A stretch of 64,000 nucleotides of DNA from JAPWJZ01 sp965279315 (GTDB taxonomy: Bacteria; Pseudomonadota; Alphaproteobacteria; Micavibrionales; UBA2020): the NCBI GenBank assembly GCA_965279315.1, contig OZ257145.1:2046001-2110000 (forward strand), given 5' to 3'. Positions 9,180 through 17,024 of the stretch are shown here, one piece after another (positions within the stretch are counted from its first letter, which is position 1; each line of letters begins with the position of its first letter). The translations under genes were made by a program, and so were the position numbers. The notes under the pieces were generated by a model. It searched no databases. It had not been told where the DNA came from and saw nothing but the letters and a program-made list of their open reading frames with translations.

Positions 9180-10637
9180 ATGGCGATGATCGAAGAAACG
9201 ATGACAGCTTCCGCTCTCAGGGCCTGGCGCAACCGTATGGGGTGGTCGCGTGAAGAGGCGGCGGGGCAGTTGAGCTTGCAGCGTGATACTTACAAGAAGG
9301 TCGAGAATGGGCAGCGCCCCATCACAGCCCGTCTTGCGGCGGAAGCGGCGCGGCTTGAAAAGCTGGGCGGGAAGGGTGTTGCGAAATACAACCCGCGGGC
9401 GACGGTGCATGTGATCGGTGGCGGCACGATTGTGCATGTGCGTAACCACTTGGCCTTGGCCGCGCCGGCCTATGGTTCGACCGCGCGGGAGTTGGCGGGT
9501 ATCTGCACGCGCCTTGGGCATGAAACGCAAATGACGCTGACGCGCATGGCGGATCCATCCTCCGAATATGAAACGAACGATGATATGGCGCGCCTCGCGG
9601 GTGAGCTTGTTGCCAACAAGACGGCAAAAATCATTTTCTGGAATCCCGCGATCTGCGATTACACCGGACAGATCGGCGATGTTGCGCCGACGCGCAAGGC
9701 CAAGCGCATGAAAACCGGCGAGGGCGACCAGGCAATGATGCTGACGCCGTCGGACAAAATTGTCTCCACCATCCGCCGCGACCGCAAGGATTTGTTCCTT
9801 GTCGCCTTTAAAACAACAACAGGCGCGACGGAAGACGAAATGTACCTGGCGGGCCTGAAGCTGATGAAGGGCTCGCACATCAACCTTGTGCTTGTGAATG
9901 ATGTCGTGAACCGCATGAACATGGTGGTGACGCCGGAAGAGGCGCGTTATTACGTGACGGCCGAACGTGTCGAGGCCCTGGAAGGTCTTGTCGAAATGGC
10001 GCTCAACCGCGCGGCGGCAACCTTCACGCGCTCGACCGTGGTGGAGGGTGCGCCCGGCGTTGAATGGAAATCGAATGCCATCAGCGACAACCTGCGCGAC
10101 GTGGTCGACCATTGCATCGCGCGCGGCGCATACAAACCTGTCAATACCAAGCGCGGGCGCGTGACGGCGGGGCATTTCGCCGCGCGCGGGCCGGACGGCA
10201 AGATCGTCACATCACGCCGCTGGTCAAACTTTAACGAGCTGAAAAAAAACGGCATGGTGCTGATCGAACCGAAGGGCGATGATGAAGTTATCGCCTATGG
10301 CGGCAAGCCTTCCGTCGGGGGGCAGAGCCAGCGGATAATTTTCAAGGACCATCCCGGTCTCGATAACATCGTGCATTTCCACTGCGAATTGAAAGCCGAT
10401 GCGCCCGATGACATCCCGGTGCGTTCGCAGAAGTTTTTTGAATGTGGCAGCCACCAGTGCGGCAAAAACACCTCTAACGGCTTGCGCGAGATCGAGGACG
10501 GCATCTGGGCTGTCATGCTCGACAACCACGGCCCGAATATCGTCTATCGCAAGGATGTGGATGCGAAACGTGTGATCGACGTGATCGAGCGCAACTTCGA
10601 CCTCGACCATAAAACAGGCGGCAGCGTGGAGGGATGA
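9180..10637 (+). CDS. HTH domain + CoaB-like (DFP) domain + class II aldolase-like domain
   Basis: The 485-residue protein has an unusual three-part build. Residues ~8-60 are a Cro/CI-type helix-turn-helix (LRAWRNRMGWSREEAA, then TYKKVENGQRPI). Residues ~70-285 resemble the phosphopantothenate-cysteine ligase/DFP fold (VHVIGGGT at the start; LVAFKTT and INLVLVNDV near the end, as in CoaB). Residues ~290-480 resemble class II aldolase/adducin proteins, with the zinc ligand pair in VHFHC and a third histidine in LDNHGPN. AGGAG lies six bases before the ATG. The stop overlaps the next gene by four bases. Possible roles are a metabolite-sensing autoregulated enzyme or a nucleotide-dependent ligase/lyase; no specific reaction can be assigned. 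Confidence 0.65.
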   Translation: MAMIEETMTASALRAWRNRMGWSREEAAGQLSLQRDTYKKVENGQRPITARLAAEAARLEKLGGKGVAKYNPRATVHVIGGGTIVHVRNHLALAAPAYGSTARELAGICTRLGHETQMTLTRMADPSSEYETNDDMARLAGELVANKTAKIIFWNPAICDYTGQIGDVAPTRKAKRMKTGEGDQAMMLTPSDKIVSTIRRDRKDLFLVAFKTTTGATEDEMYLAGLKLMKGSHINLVLVNDVVNRMNMVVTPEEARYYVTAERVEALEGLVEMALNRAAATFTRSTVVEGAPGVEWKSNAISDNLRDVVDHCIARGAYKPVNTKRGRVTAGHFAARGPDGKIVTSRRWSNFNELKKNGMVLIEPKGDDEVIAYGGKPSVGGQSQRIIFKDHPGLDNIVHFHCELKADAPDDIPVRSQKFFECGSHQCGKNTSNGLREIEDGIWAVMLDNHGPNIVYRKDVDAKRVIDVIERNFDLDHKTGGSVEG

Positions 10638-11173
10638 GCATGAACTGGCACCCGCCCGTCAACCTCGTGCTTGTACCGAGCGCGGACAGCATGTCTTTCC
10701 AGGCGATGAAACCGGGCGAGACGGGCTTGCCGCTGCCGCCACATCCCGGCGCATTCGGCGTCGCGCGTGCGCATCATGTGCATGAAGGCGTCGACCTTTA
10801 TTGCGCAGAAGGGACGCCGGTGCAGGCGGTTGAAGCGGGGATGATCGTTGCCATTATCCCCTTCACCGGCCCGAAAGCAGGCTCCGACTGGTGGCATGAT
10901 ACGGATGCTGTGCTGGTCGAGGGCTCATCGGGCGTGGTGCTTTATGGCGAAATTTCATCTGGCGAAAAACAGGTGGGTGACACGGTTCAACGCGGTGAAA
11001 CATTGGGGCAGGTGAAACAGGTGCTGAAAACCGACAAAGGCAGGCCGATGTCGATGCTGCACCTTGAATTCCATGACGCTGGCACGCGCGATGCCTATGA
11101 ATGGACGGTGGCAGGCGGCAGGCCGCCATCCTTGCGCGACCCGACCCGATTTTTAAAGGCGGCAAAACCATGA
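10634..11173 (+). CDS. M23-type peptidase-like protein without signal peptide
   Basis: The 179-residue protein has the LytM/M23 beta-sheet signature: HHVHEGVDLYC supplies the HxxxD metal ligands, TPVQAVEAGMIV follows, and SMLHLEFH carries the last metal-binding histidine. The first histidine of the usual HxH is replaced by methionine, so hydrolysis may be weakened. M23 enzymes normally cut cell-wall peptides outside the cytoplasm, but there is no signal peptide or membrane helix here. The gene overlaps both neighbours as ATGA, so it is made together with the HTH-CoaB-aldolase protein. That context argues for a non-wall role. Confidence 0.65.
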   Translation: MSMNWHPPVNLVLVPSADSMSFQAMKPGETGLPLPPHPGAFGVARAHHVHEGVDLYCAEGTPVQAVEAGMIVAIIPFTGPKAGSDWWHDTDAVLVEGSSGVVLYGEISSGEKQVGDTVQRGETLGQVKQVLKTDKGRPMSMLHLEFHDAGTRDAYEWTVAGGRPPSLRDPTRFLKAAKP

Positions 11174-11511
11174 AACGCGAATTCATCAAGGCCGGAAACA
11201 TTATCTTGCGGCTTGCGGATATCGAACGCATCGACATTGCCGGAATAGAGCAGGGGCGTGTGACGGTGTTTCACGACGGCGGCAAGCCGCTGTTGGCGCA
11301 CGATTTCGATGCCTTTGAAATCCTGATGCTGCTGCATCCGGCGGCGATGGAGGGACGGCGACTGCGCTGGGCGAAACATGCCTGGGCGTTTCACAACCTT
11401 GTTGCGCATCCGCTGATGCAGGTAATGGTCTGGATAGGATTTAAGAAACAAGCCATCTGGCTGCATGACGTGACAGTGCCAAAACCGCTCGGCGTTAAGC
11501 CTGACCGCTGA
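11170..11511 (+). CDS. Small hypothetical protein, third gene of the HTH-CoaB operon
   Basis: The 113-residue protein is unrecognised. The N-terminal half resembles a small beta-sheet (IILRLADIERIDI and VTVFHDGG). The C-terminal half carries AWAFHNLVAHPLMQVMVWIGF, a His/Asn-rich amphipathic segment similar to motifs in other small bacterial proteins. It could be a membrane-associating helix. ATG 11170 overlaps the previous stop (ATGA). The 3' end overlaps the convergent zinc-ribbon-like gene by 17 bases. Confidence 0.6.
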   Translation: MKREFIKAGNIILRLADIERIDIAGIEQGRVTVFHDGGKPLLAHDFDAFEILMLLHPAAMEGRRLRWAKHAWAFHNLVAHPLMQVMVWIGFKKQAIWLHDVTVPKPLGVKPDR

Positions 11512-11770
11512 GGAACGGCACCACAGCGTTATCGCCAAAAGCACCACGGTAAATGGCGCGGCAGGTATTGCACAGGCGGACCGGGGAGAGGCAGTTTTCG
11601 GCCATGATGGCATAGTCGCGGTGGCTGTGGCCGTTGCAAACGGTGCAGATATCGGGCGTGCGGCTGATCATCAGGCGCACTTTCAGATCATACGAAAATC
11701 CGGGATCACGCGCATGCAGCGCCTCGAACCAGTGGGGGGAATAGACCTTGTGCTGCTGCTGAACTTGCAT
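11495..11770 (-). CDS. Small protein with paired CxxC motifs (zinc-ribbon-like)
   Basis: The 91-residue protein contains ICTVCNGHSH and, ~25 residues later, RLCNTCRAIY. Two CxxC knuckles at this spacing usually bind one zinc ion. There is no signal peptide. GAGGG precedes the ATG at good spacing. It is unrecognised beyond the motif; a nucleic-acid-binding or adaptor role is possible. Its 3' end overlaps the operon on the other strand. Confidence 0.6.
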   Translation of the reverse strand: MQVQQQHKVYSPHWFEALHARDPGFSYDLKVRLMISRTPDICTVCNGHSHRDYAIMAENCLSPVRLCNTCRAIYRGAFGDNAVVPFLSGQA

Positions 11771-11874
11771 GGTGACCCTCGCGCGTTTTTGCTGTTGTTG
11801 TCAGATAACAAAAGAACAACGGCGGGCAATTGTTCCCACTTAAAAAAGGCGCATGAATCCAATGAGTTTCAGGC

Positions 11875-12651
11875 TTAAATTTCGATGATCAGGCCGTCAT
11901 AGGCCAGTTCCACGTTTGGCGGCAGCATTTTCGATACCGAGTCGTAATCGATCGTGTAATCGAGGTGCGTGAGATAGGTTTTTTTCACGCCGAATTTCTG
12001 CGCCCAGGCGACGGATTTTTCGACATAGGAATGCGACTTGTCCGTGCCGGTCAGGCAGTTGCAATCGACCATCCAGACATCGAGGCCATACAGGTGCTCT
12101 TCGCTTTCCGGCGGAAAATCATTCACGTCGGTCGAGTAGGCGAATTTGCCAAGCTTCATGCCGACCGACTGGATGCGTCCATGCATCTGCCAGAAGGTCT
12201 GGATGTCGAGCGTGCCGATCTTCATTTTTTCGGGCGGGATCATTTCGATCCAGTAGGGGCGCGCGCCGCCGGTGTATTCAAGCTTGATCGCGGGGTCGAA
12301 CATGTACCACCAGACTTTTTCGATATCCTTGCGCGTCGCGCGGTCGACATACATCGGCAGGTGCTTGCCGTCGCGGTGCGACATCAGGATGGGCAGGTGG
12401 AACATGCCCGCGATATGGTCGGCATGGGGGTGCGTGAAGAACGTCGCGTCCCATTTGGAAATGTTGTGGCGCGCCAGCTGTTCCTTCACATCCGGCCCCA
12501 TATCGACGAGGACGGAGGTCGTGCCGTCATCGATGAAGATGGAAGGGGTCGTGCGCTTGTTGCGCGGCTGCTTCGGGTCGCAGGCGCCCCAGCCGCCACC
12601 GGCATAGGGAACGCCATAGGCGGAGCCGCTGCCCAGTACAGTGATTTTCAT
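11875..12651 (-). CDS. Metallo-beta-lactamase-fold hydrolase (PhnP/RNase Z-like)
   Basis: The 258-residue protein begins with ITVLGSGSAYGVP and carries THPHADH (HxHxDH), LVDMGPD and YSTDVND, then TYLTHLDYTIDY near the end. This pattern fits the PhnP-like branch of metallo-beta-lactamase phosphodiesterases, which hydrolyse cyclic phosphodiesters or nucleic-acid-like esters. GGAG lies about ten bases before the ATG. It follows the nucleotidyltransferase gene by 19 bases on the same strand, so the two probably share a transcript. There is no phosphonate operon here, so a PhnP function proper is not supported. Confidence 0.75.
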   Translation of the reverse strand: MKITVLGSGSAYGVPYAGGGWGACDPKQPRNKRTTPSIFIDDGTTSVLVDMGPDVKEQLARHNISKWDATFFTHPHADHIAGMFHLPILMSHRDGKHLPMYVDRATRKDIEKVWWYMFDPAIKLEYTGGARPYWIEMIPPEKMKIGTLDIQTFWQMHGRIQSVGMKLGKFAYSTDVNDFPPESEEHLYGLDVWMVDCNCLTGTDKSHSYVEKSVAWAQKFGVKKTYLTHLDYTIDYDSVSKMLPPNVELAYDGLIIEI

Positions 12652-12670
12652 GGGTGGTCACTCCGGAATA

Positions 12671-13759
12671 TTAGGGGCGCGGCGGCTTTTGTTTTTTCGC
12701 CGCTGCAGATGCCGCAGCGGGCGCTGCATCGTTCGCAGGCACGCCGAAGCTGCGCTTCAGGTGTTTCGGCACGGCACCGTTCAGCAGCACTTCTTCGCGG
12801 AAGAAACGGATGGATTCTTTTTGCGCTTCGTATTTTTCGGGGAATGCGCCTTTCAGCACATCGGTCGCGAAATCCAGCGCATCGACGAGCTTGCGGTCGG
12901 TGACTTTCTGCGTGAACAGCTTTTCAAGCTTGCCGGCGGCCTTCACCATTTCCTCGTCGCCGTGCTTGCGCACGAAATTGACGATCTCGTTGCCGAGGTA
13001 GACGGGGGAATAGCCGGTCGGGCGGTAATCGGTCAGCACCTGCAGGAATTCGATCGCGGAGGTGACGATCGCGTGGTTGTCGACCACGGTGCGCGACATC
13101 TGGCCGCGCTTGATGTGCTTGTGCGTGACATACAGGTTGATCATCATTTCCTGCATCATCAGTTCCATGCGGTCGGCGAGGTTGGAGCCGGAGGTGTGTT
13201 CCTTGATGAAGTCCTTGGCGACTTGCGGCAGCTCGGCGGGTTTCTGGCCGTACTGTTCCGTCCATTTGTAGTTGGCGTCGGTGCTGAAAATGCGCGGCTT
13301 GATCGAGGTCGGCTTTTGCGGAGGCTGGCCCTTCATCGCCATATACAGGTCGAACTGGTAGGTCATGTTGTCGTGTTCCGCGCTTTGCGCGATGAACATG
13401 AAACCGATGCCGCCGTAGTTTTCGACAAGGCGGTCATGGCAGACGGTGACGACGCGGCCCTTGGAGGCGAGGAAGTCGGAAACGGCTTCGTAAACTTCGG
13501 GGAGCTTGTTGGGGTCGACGACGGTGAACAGGTCGATGTCGGAATGGTGGTCGGCATGGCCGCGGCCGATGGAGCCGCGCAGGTAGGCTTCTTCAAGGAG
13601 GCCGCGATCGCGGAGCATTTCGAAACAGCCCTGCAGAAGGTCGGCCTGCGGCAGGTGTTCCTGCTGGGTGGCCTTCAGGTGGGTTCTCAGTTCAACATCC
13701 GGTGCGCCGTTGGTCTTGTCGGCGGTTCTGGCGGTGTCCCACGCGTGTTTCAATTTCAT
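12671..13759 (-). CDS. Nucleotidyltransferase (pol-beta superfamily) protein
   Basis: The 362-residue protein has the pol-beta nucleotidyltransferase signature GSIGRGHADHHSDIDL, with GS and the metal-binding DxD, at about residues 61-78. The remainder is a helical domain. The last ~25 residues are Ala/Lys/Pro-rich and probably unstructured. The arrangement resembles aminoglycoside adenylyltransferase-like enzymes that move a nucleotide onto a small molecule or protein, but the substrate is unknown. It is upstream of, and likely co-transcribed with, the MBL-fold hydrolase. A nucleotidyl group added by one and a phosphodiester cut by the other would form a plausible pair; that is speculation. 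Confidence 0.72.
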   Translation of the reverse strand: MKLKHAWDTARTADKTNGAPDVELRTHLKATQQEHLPQADLLQGCFEMLRDRGLLEEAYLRGSIGRGHADHHSDIDLFTVVDPNKLPEVYEAVSDFLASKGRVVTVCHDRLVENYGGIGFMFIAQSAEHDNMTYQFDLYMAMKGQPPQKPTSIKPRIFSTDANYKWTEQYGQKPAELPQVAKDFIKEHTSGSNLADRMELMMQEMMINLYVTHKHIKRGQMSRTVVDNHAIVTSAIEFLQVLTDYRPTGYSPVYLGNEIVNFVRKHGDEEMVKAAGKLEKLFTQKVTDRKLVDALDFATDVLKGAFPEKYEAQKESIRFFREEVLLNGAVPKHLKRSFGVPANDAAPAAASAAAKKQKPPRP

Positions 13760-14018
13760 ATGCTCGTCCCCGTACAGTTGGAAGCTATGGAAATATCGGC
13801 GTGGCTAGAGTGTATATCTAATGTACATAAGACGGTCAATGGGGTACATAGAAACCATTGGTTATGTTGGCTTTTTTGGCACTGAATTTTATACGCGATG
13901 GTCGGGTAAAGAGGGGTTCTGCTCATTTAGAGCGATTCTCAAACTATGATATGATTGACATAATGACGATGAATTGCTAAAAACTTCAAAGATTAACGAG
14001 AGAGCAGGGACGCAAGAC
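13760..14018. other. Intergenic region between divergent genes
   Basis: This 259-base AT-richer gap separates the divergent nucleotidyltransferase and YqgE genes and must hold both promoters. It contains the palindrome ATGTACAT (13821-13828) and a second GTACAT at 13844, plus TTGACA near 13957 facing the YqgE gene. No convincing gene is seen in it. Confidence 0.4.
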
Positions 14019-14555
14019 ATGACCAAGGCATTCAAGGCAGGCGATATCTTCGTGGCGCATCCGGGACTGGATGCAGACGAGGATTTTGGCCGTGGCGTGT
14101 TCGTGGTTATCAAAACGGGCGACGCCGGCACGCTGGCGGTCAATATCGCGGGCGCCGAGATCATGGACGGCAAGGTCACCAAATCCGGCCCCATCGACGG
14201 CCGCGCGCTGCTGTACCTGCGCAAGACGGATGAAAATCAGGGGCTCGAGCTGGGCACGACCGGCTATTCCGCCAGCCCCATCTATCCCGATGCTGAAGGC
14301 ATGGCGCTGCTGGAGCAAAAGCCCGACGACGCGCTGGTCCTGATGGGCTATGCGGGCTGGGGCAAGGGGCAGTTGGCCAAAGAGACAAAGGCTGGCGCAT
14401 GGTTTGAATCAACCGCGAACCTCGAAGACCTGATCCGGCTGCCGCGCGAAGAGCGGTGGGACGCAGCGTCGAAAGGCGTTGATTTCAACCCGCCCAAACA
14501 AGATGAAAAACCCGCCGCGCCCAAGAAAAAGCCCGGCAAGTCTTTCGATCTTTAA
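14019..14555 (+). CDS. YqgE/AlgH family protein (UPF0301)
   Basis: The 178-residue protein matches the YqgE/AlgH fold (GDIFVAHPGL at the start and the diagnostic VLMGYAGWGKGQL followed by GAW). The biochemical role of this family is unsettled; some members affect alginate or transcription. The in-frame ATG at 13974 is rejected because 14019 has an AG-rich site (AGCAGGGA) and gives the family start. The C-terminal 20 residues are Lys/Pro-rich (KPAAPKKKPGK), an extension not usual for the family. Confidence 0.8.
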   Translation: MTKAFKAGDIFVAHPGLDADEDFGRGVFVVIKTGDAGTLAVNIAGAEIMDGKVTKSGPIDGRALLYLRKTDENQGLELGTTGYSASPIYPDAEGMALLEQKPDDALVLMGYAGWGKGQLAKETKAGAWFESTANLEDLIRLPREERWDAASKGVDFNPPKQDEKPAAPKKKPGKSFDL

Positions 14556-14569
14556 TCGTTATATTCAGC

Positions 14570-14875
14570 TTAATTGACGCAGCCGCGATCCGCGGTGTGT
14601 TCTGTCATTTCGGTTTTGGACAGGAAACCGTCACGGTCTTCATCCATGCCTTCGAACAAGGACAGGTCTTTTTTATCCGCCGTTTTCAACTCGCGGTAAT
14701 TGATGCGGCCATCGCGGTCGATATCCATGTCGCTGAAAGACGGCATTGCCGATTTCGTCTGGCAGGCGGTCAGGTCGCCCATGTTGCTGCGTAAATCCGG
14801 CGTTTCTGCCGAAGCCATGCCCGCGGTTGCAAGGCAGATGGCGAAGGCGGCGGCGGTGATCAGTTTCGTTTTCAT
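14570..14875 (-). CDS. Secreted EF-hand calcium-binding protein
   Basis: The 101-residue protein starts with a signal peptide (MKTKLITAAAFAICLATAG, cleavage near ASA). Two EF-hand loops follow: DIDRDGRINYREL and DEDRDGFLSKTEM, each with the D-x-D-x-D-G pattern. Two cysteines (in LTACQT and the C-terminal RGCVN) may form a disulfide in the periplasm. It is probably a periplasmic calcium-binding or calcium-buffering protein. ATG 14875 is chosen over 14914 because it places the signal peptide at the N-terminus. It is convergent with the YqgE gene. Confidence 0.82.
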   Translation of the reverse strand: MKTKLITAAAFAICLATAGMASAETPDLRSNMGDLTACQTKSAMPSFSDMDIDRDGRINYRELKTADKKDLSLFEGMDEDRDGFLSKTEMTEHTADRGCVN

Positions 14876-15061
14876 GTCAGGTCTCCCTGTTGATGCGTAC
14901 AGTGAGCAAACCAAGGCGGGAGTCAGGTAGTTCCGCTGTTACACAACCGTCACAAACCATTACAAAACTGATTATTTTCAATCAGGAACGAGAGCAATGG
15001 ATACGCCGTTAGGATGTCGCAGACGGGGCCTTGCCTGTCATAAATCCAGAGGAGGGGAAAA

Positions 15062-15442
15062 ATGTCCGCCAAGAATATTGCCATGCAGTCATCCGTCAAT
15101 CCTGCCGTCGTCGAGGGCACGCTGAACGAACAATTCGGCAATGATGGCCTGCAACTGATCCGCGCCGCCAAAAAGGGCGATGCCGAAAAACTGCGCGGGC
15201 TGATCGCGGCGGGCATCGCGGTGGACAGCGAAGATGAAAACGGCTGGACTGCGCTGTCATGGGCGGTCAAGAACCGCCATTCCGACATCGCGCGCGTGCT
15301 GATCGATGCAGGCGCAAATGCGGAGCATGAATCCCGCAACGGCTGGACGCCCATGGCCATCGCCGTGAAATCCGGCAGCCCCGCGATCATCGCCATCGCC
15401 ATGGGCGGGCTTGACCGCAAAGTGGTGGCCTTCCGCCGCTGA
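15062..15442 (+). CDS. Ankyrin-repeat protein 1
   Basis: The 126-residue protein contains about three ankyrin repeats. NGWTALSWAVKNRHSDIARV and NGWTPMAIAVKSG are the clear cores, preceded by a degenerate first repeat (QLIRAAKKGDAEKLRGL). There is no signal peptide. AGGAGGGG precedes the ATG. It is a close relative of the next gene, sharing the NGWT block layout and the NRH and KSGSP tails, so a tandem duplication is likely. Ankyrin stacks bind other proteins; no partner is visible. Confidence 0.82.
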   Translation: MSAKNIAMQSSVNPAVVEGTLNEQFGNDGLQLIRAAKKGDAEKLRGLIAAGIAVDSEDENGWTALSWAVKNRHSDIARVLIDAGANAEHESRNGWTPMAIAVKSGSPAIIAIAMGGLDRKVVAFRR

Positions 15443-15620
15443 AACAGGCATTTATTCGCAATCCTTGACAGAAGGCCGCAAAAGGCCTAAAAACACAACT
15501 GCGCCGATTTGAATGCTGACAGCTTGCGGGCGCATTATAAATTCAGCTAAAGCGTCGGCGGACATGGATCCGCCGCGTGCTATACGTCGGCGGTTTTTTT
15601 ATTCCCAAGGAGGGAAAGCC

Positions 15621-15995
15621 ATGTCTTTCGAACAACCATACCCCTATCAGTTGAATACCGACCACGCCTGGACGCGCCGCGCCGAGGGGCTTGTCCAGCC
15701 GCATGACGCATCCGTGGACAGCCTTGTGCAGGCCGCCAAGGATGGCGACGCACAAAAAATCCGCGCGCTGGTCGAGGCCGGCGCCGATGTCGATCACGCC
15801 GATGCCAATGGCTGGACGCCGCTGTTCTGGACGATCAAAAACCGCCACATCAAGGCGGCGGCGGAACTGGTGACGGCAGGGGCGCGCGTGAACCGCGAGG
15901 CGCGCAACGGCTGGACTCCCTTGTCCCTTGCGGTCAAATCGGGCAGCCCGCTGATCATCACGTTGATCACGCAAGCTTGCGGTGTCAAGGCATAA
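15621..15995 (+). CDS. Ankyrin-repeat protein 2
   Basis: The 124-residue ankyrin protein carries SLVQAAKDGDAQKIRALVEAG, NGWTPLFWTIKNRHIKAA and NGWTPLSLAVKSGSP. ATG 15621 has a strong AAGGAGGG site; an in-frame ATG at 15513 lacks one. The repeats align one-for-one with the upstream ankyrin gene, differing mainly at the N-terminus. A 178-base spacer separates the two, including a short GC-rich hairpin near 15560-15600. Confidence 0.82.
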   Translation: MSFEQPYPYQLNTDHAWTRRAEGLVQPHDASVDSLVQAAKDGDAQKIRALVEAGADVDHADANGWTPLFWTIKNRHIKAAAELVTAGARVNREARNGWTPLSLAVKSGSPLIITLITQACGVKA

Positions 15996-16070
15996 GAACC
16001 TTCTATGCCGCTGTAATCATTCACAAATTACAGCACTCTGAATAGGCTTTCTATTATGCGGGATCAAGGG

Positions 16071-16221
16071 TATAATAGGATCTGTTCGAATTCACGTTGT
16101 GCATTGTTTGGCGGCCCTGAAGGCTTACTCCAAGTCATCGCTTTTGTTCGGATGAGGAACCACGCAATGGTTGCGCCGGTTTCACTTCGCGCATTACGCG
16201 CATCTAAAAATGGAGGCCAGT
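16071..16221 (+). promoter_or_regulatory. Promoter -10 and long 5' leader of the cold-shock gene
   Basis: A perfect TATAAT at 16071-16076 would start transcription ~140 bases before the cold-shock ATG. Cold-shock mRNAs of this class often carry such long leaders that refold with temperature. The -35 is weak (TTTCTA). GGAGG at 16212-16216 is the ribosome site. Confidence 0.5.
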
Positions 16222-16428
16222 ATGGCACAAGGTACAGTTAAATGGTTTAACGCTCAAAAAGGCTTCGGCTTTATCCAGCCCGATGGCGGTGGAGCAGATG
16301 TGTTCGTTCATATCTCCGCAGTTGAAGCGGCTGGTATGCGCGGCCTGAACGAAGGCGACAAGATCACCTTCGACGTGGCGACCGAACGCGGCAAAGCTGC
16401 TGCGACGAACCTGAAAAAAGCGGCGTAA
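16222..16428 (+). CDS. Cold-shock protein (CspA family)
   Basis: The 68-residue protein is a single cold-shock domain: GTVKWFNAQKGFGFIQPD contains RNP1 (KGFGFI) and DVFVHISAV contains RNP2 (VFVHI). CSPs bind single-stranded RNA and DNA and melt mRNA structure. ATG 16222 is supported by GGAGG and matches family starts; the upstream in-frame ATGs lie in the leader. A long leader and a strong terminator make it a monocistronic unit. Confidence 0.95.
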   Translation: MAQGTVKWFNAQKGFGFIQPDGGGADVFVHISAVEAAGMRGLNEGDKITFDVATERGKAAATNLKKAA

Positions 16429-16453
16429 GCTTCTTTACTCAAGATCAAGGATG

Positions 16454-16490
16454 TCCCCGGCGCGCCAACAGCCGCCGGGGATTTTCTTTA
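16454..16490 (+). terminator. Rho-independent terminator after the cold-shock gene
   Basis: The 9-bp stem TCCCCGGCG / CGCCGGGGA with a ten-base loop is followed by TTTTCTTTA. It ends the cold-shock transcript 25 bases after the stop codon. Confidence 0.85.
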
Positions 16491-16600
16491 CTAAAAGACA
16501 CTTCAACTATCATTCCTTCGCCAAGATTGATTTGCTCCCCCCTAGCGCAGCTATCCGCGCAGCCCAGGCCGCCTTTGCTTTACAAAGAAAGGATACCGCC

Positions 16601-16729
16601 ATGAACCGGGAGAATTTGTTTAACAAGAGCAAGGAACAGGACAACAGCCCTGTCGCGACCAACCTTCGCCCGCTCGACCCCCAGCCGCCTTCCGTGAAAC
16701 CCGCGCCGGAGAAAAAAGATGGTAAGTAG
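16601..16729 (+). CDS. Small hydrophilic protein (42 residues)
   Basis: The short ORF starts at ATG 16601 with AAAGAAAGGA upstream. It encodes a Pro/Lys/Asn-rich, probably unstructured peptide ending in PAPEKKDGK. Its 3' end overlaps the next gene by 11 bases, consistent with translational coupling. It is unrecognised, and its reality rests on the ribosome site and the overlap. A longer in-frame version from 16451 would run through the cold-shock terminator and is unlikely. Confidence 0.45.
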   Translation: MNRENLFNKSKEQDNSPVATNLRPLDPQPPSVKPAPEKKDGK

Positions 16730-17024
16730 CAGCAGCGACGTCAAGCTGCAGGCGAACGGCGATGCGCGCCCGCTTTTTCAATGCGTGTCGTTCCACATCG
16801 ATGAAATTCCCGCCGATGCCGACCGCAGCGACCCCGGCAGGCTCGCCATCGCGCTTGCCACGAAAATGTTCGACCTGCAGCCCAAAGACCTGAACCCGAA
16901 ACATCCCGGCAAATATTACGGCCGCGGCAAATACGGCCATGTGTTCGAAGTGCAGGTGATCTGGGACGTCGGCATCAATATCTCCGTCCGCAACGACCCC
17001 TCCGTCCTCAATATTTTTGAATGA
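16719..17024 (+). CDS. Hypothetical protein, small overlapping operon
   Basis: The 101-residue soluble protein has no recognised domain. It contains VSFHIDEIPADAD and KYGHVFEVQVIWDVGINISV, suggesting a small beta-sandwich or alpha/beta fold. CGGAGA lies just upstream of the ATG. It overlaps the 42-residue gene before it (11 bases) and the HTH-like gene after it (ATGA), giving three linked small genes. Confidence 0.6.
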   Translation: MVSSSSDVKLQANGDARPLFQCVSFHIDEIPADADRSDPGRLAIALATKMFDLQPKDLNPKHPGKYYGRGKYGHVFEVQVIWDVGINISVRNDPSVLNIFE

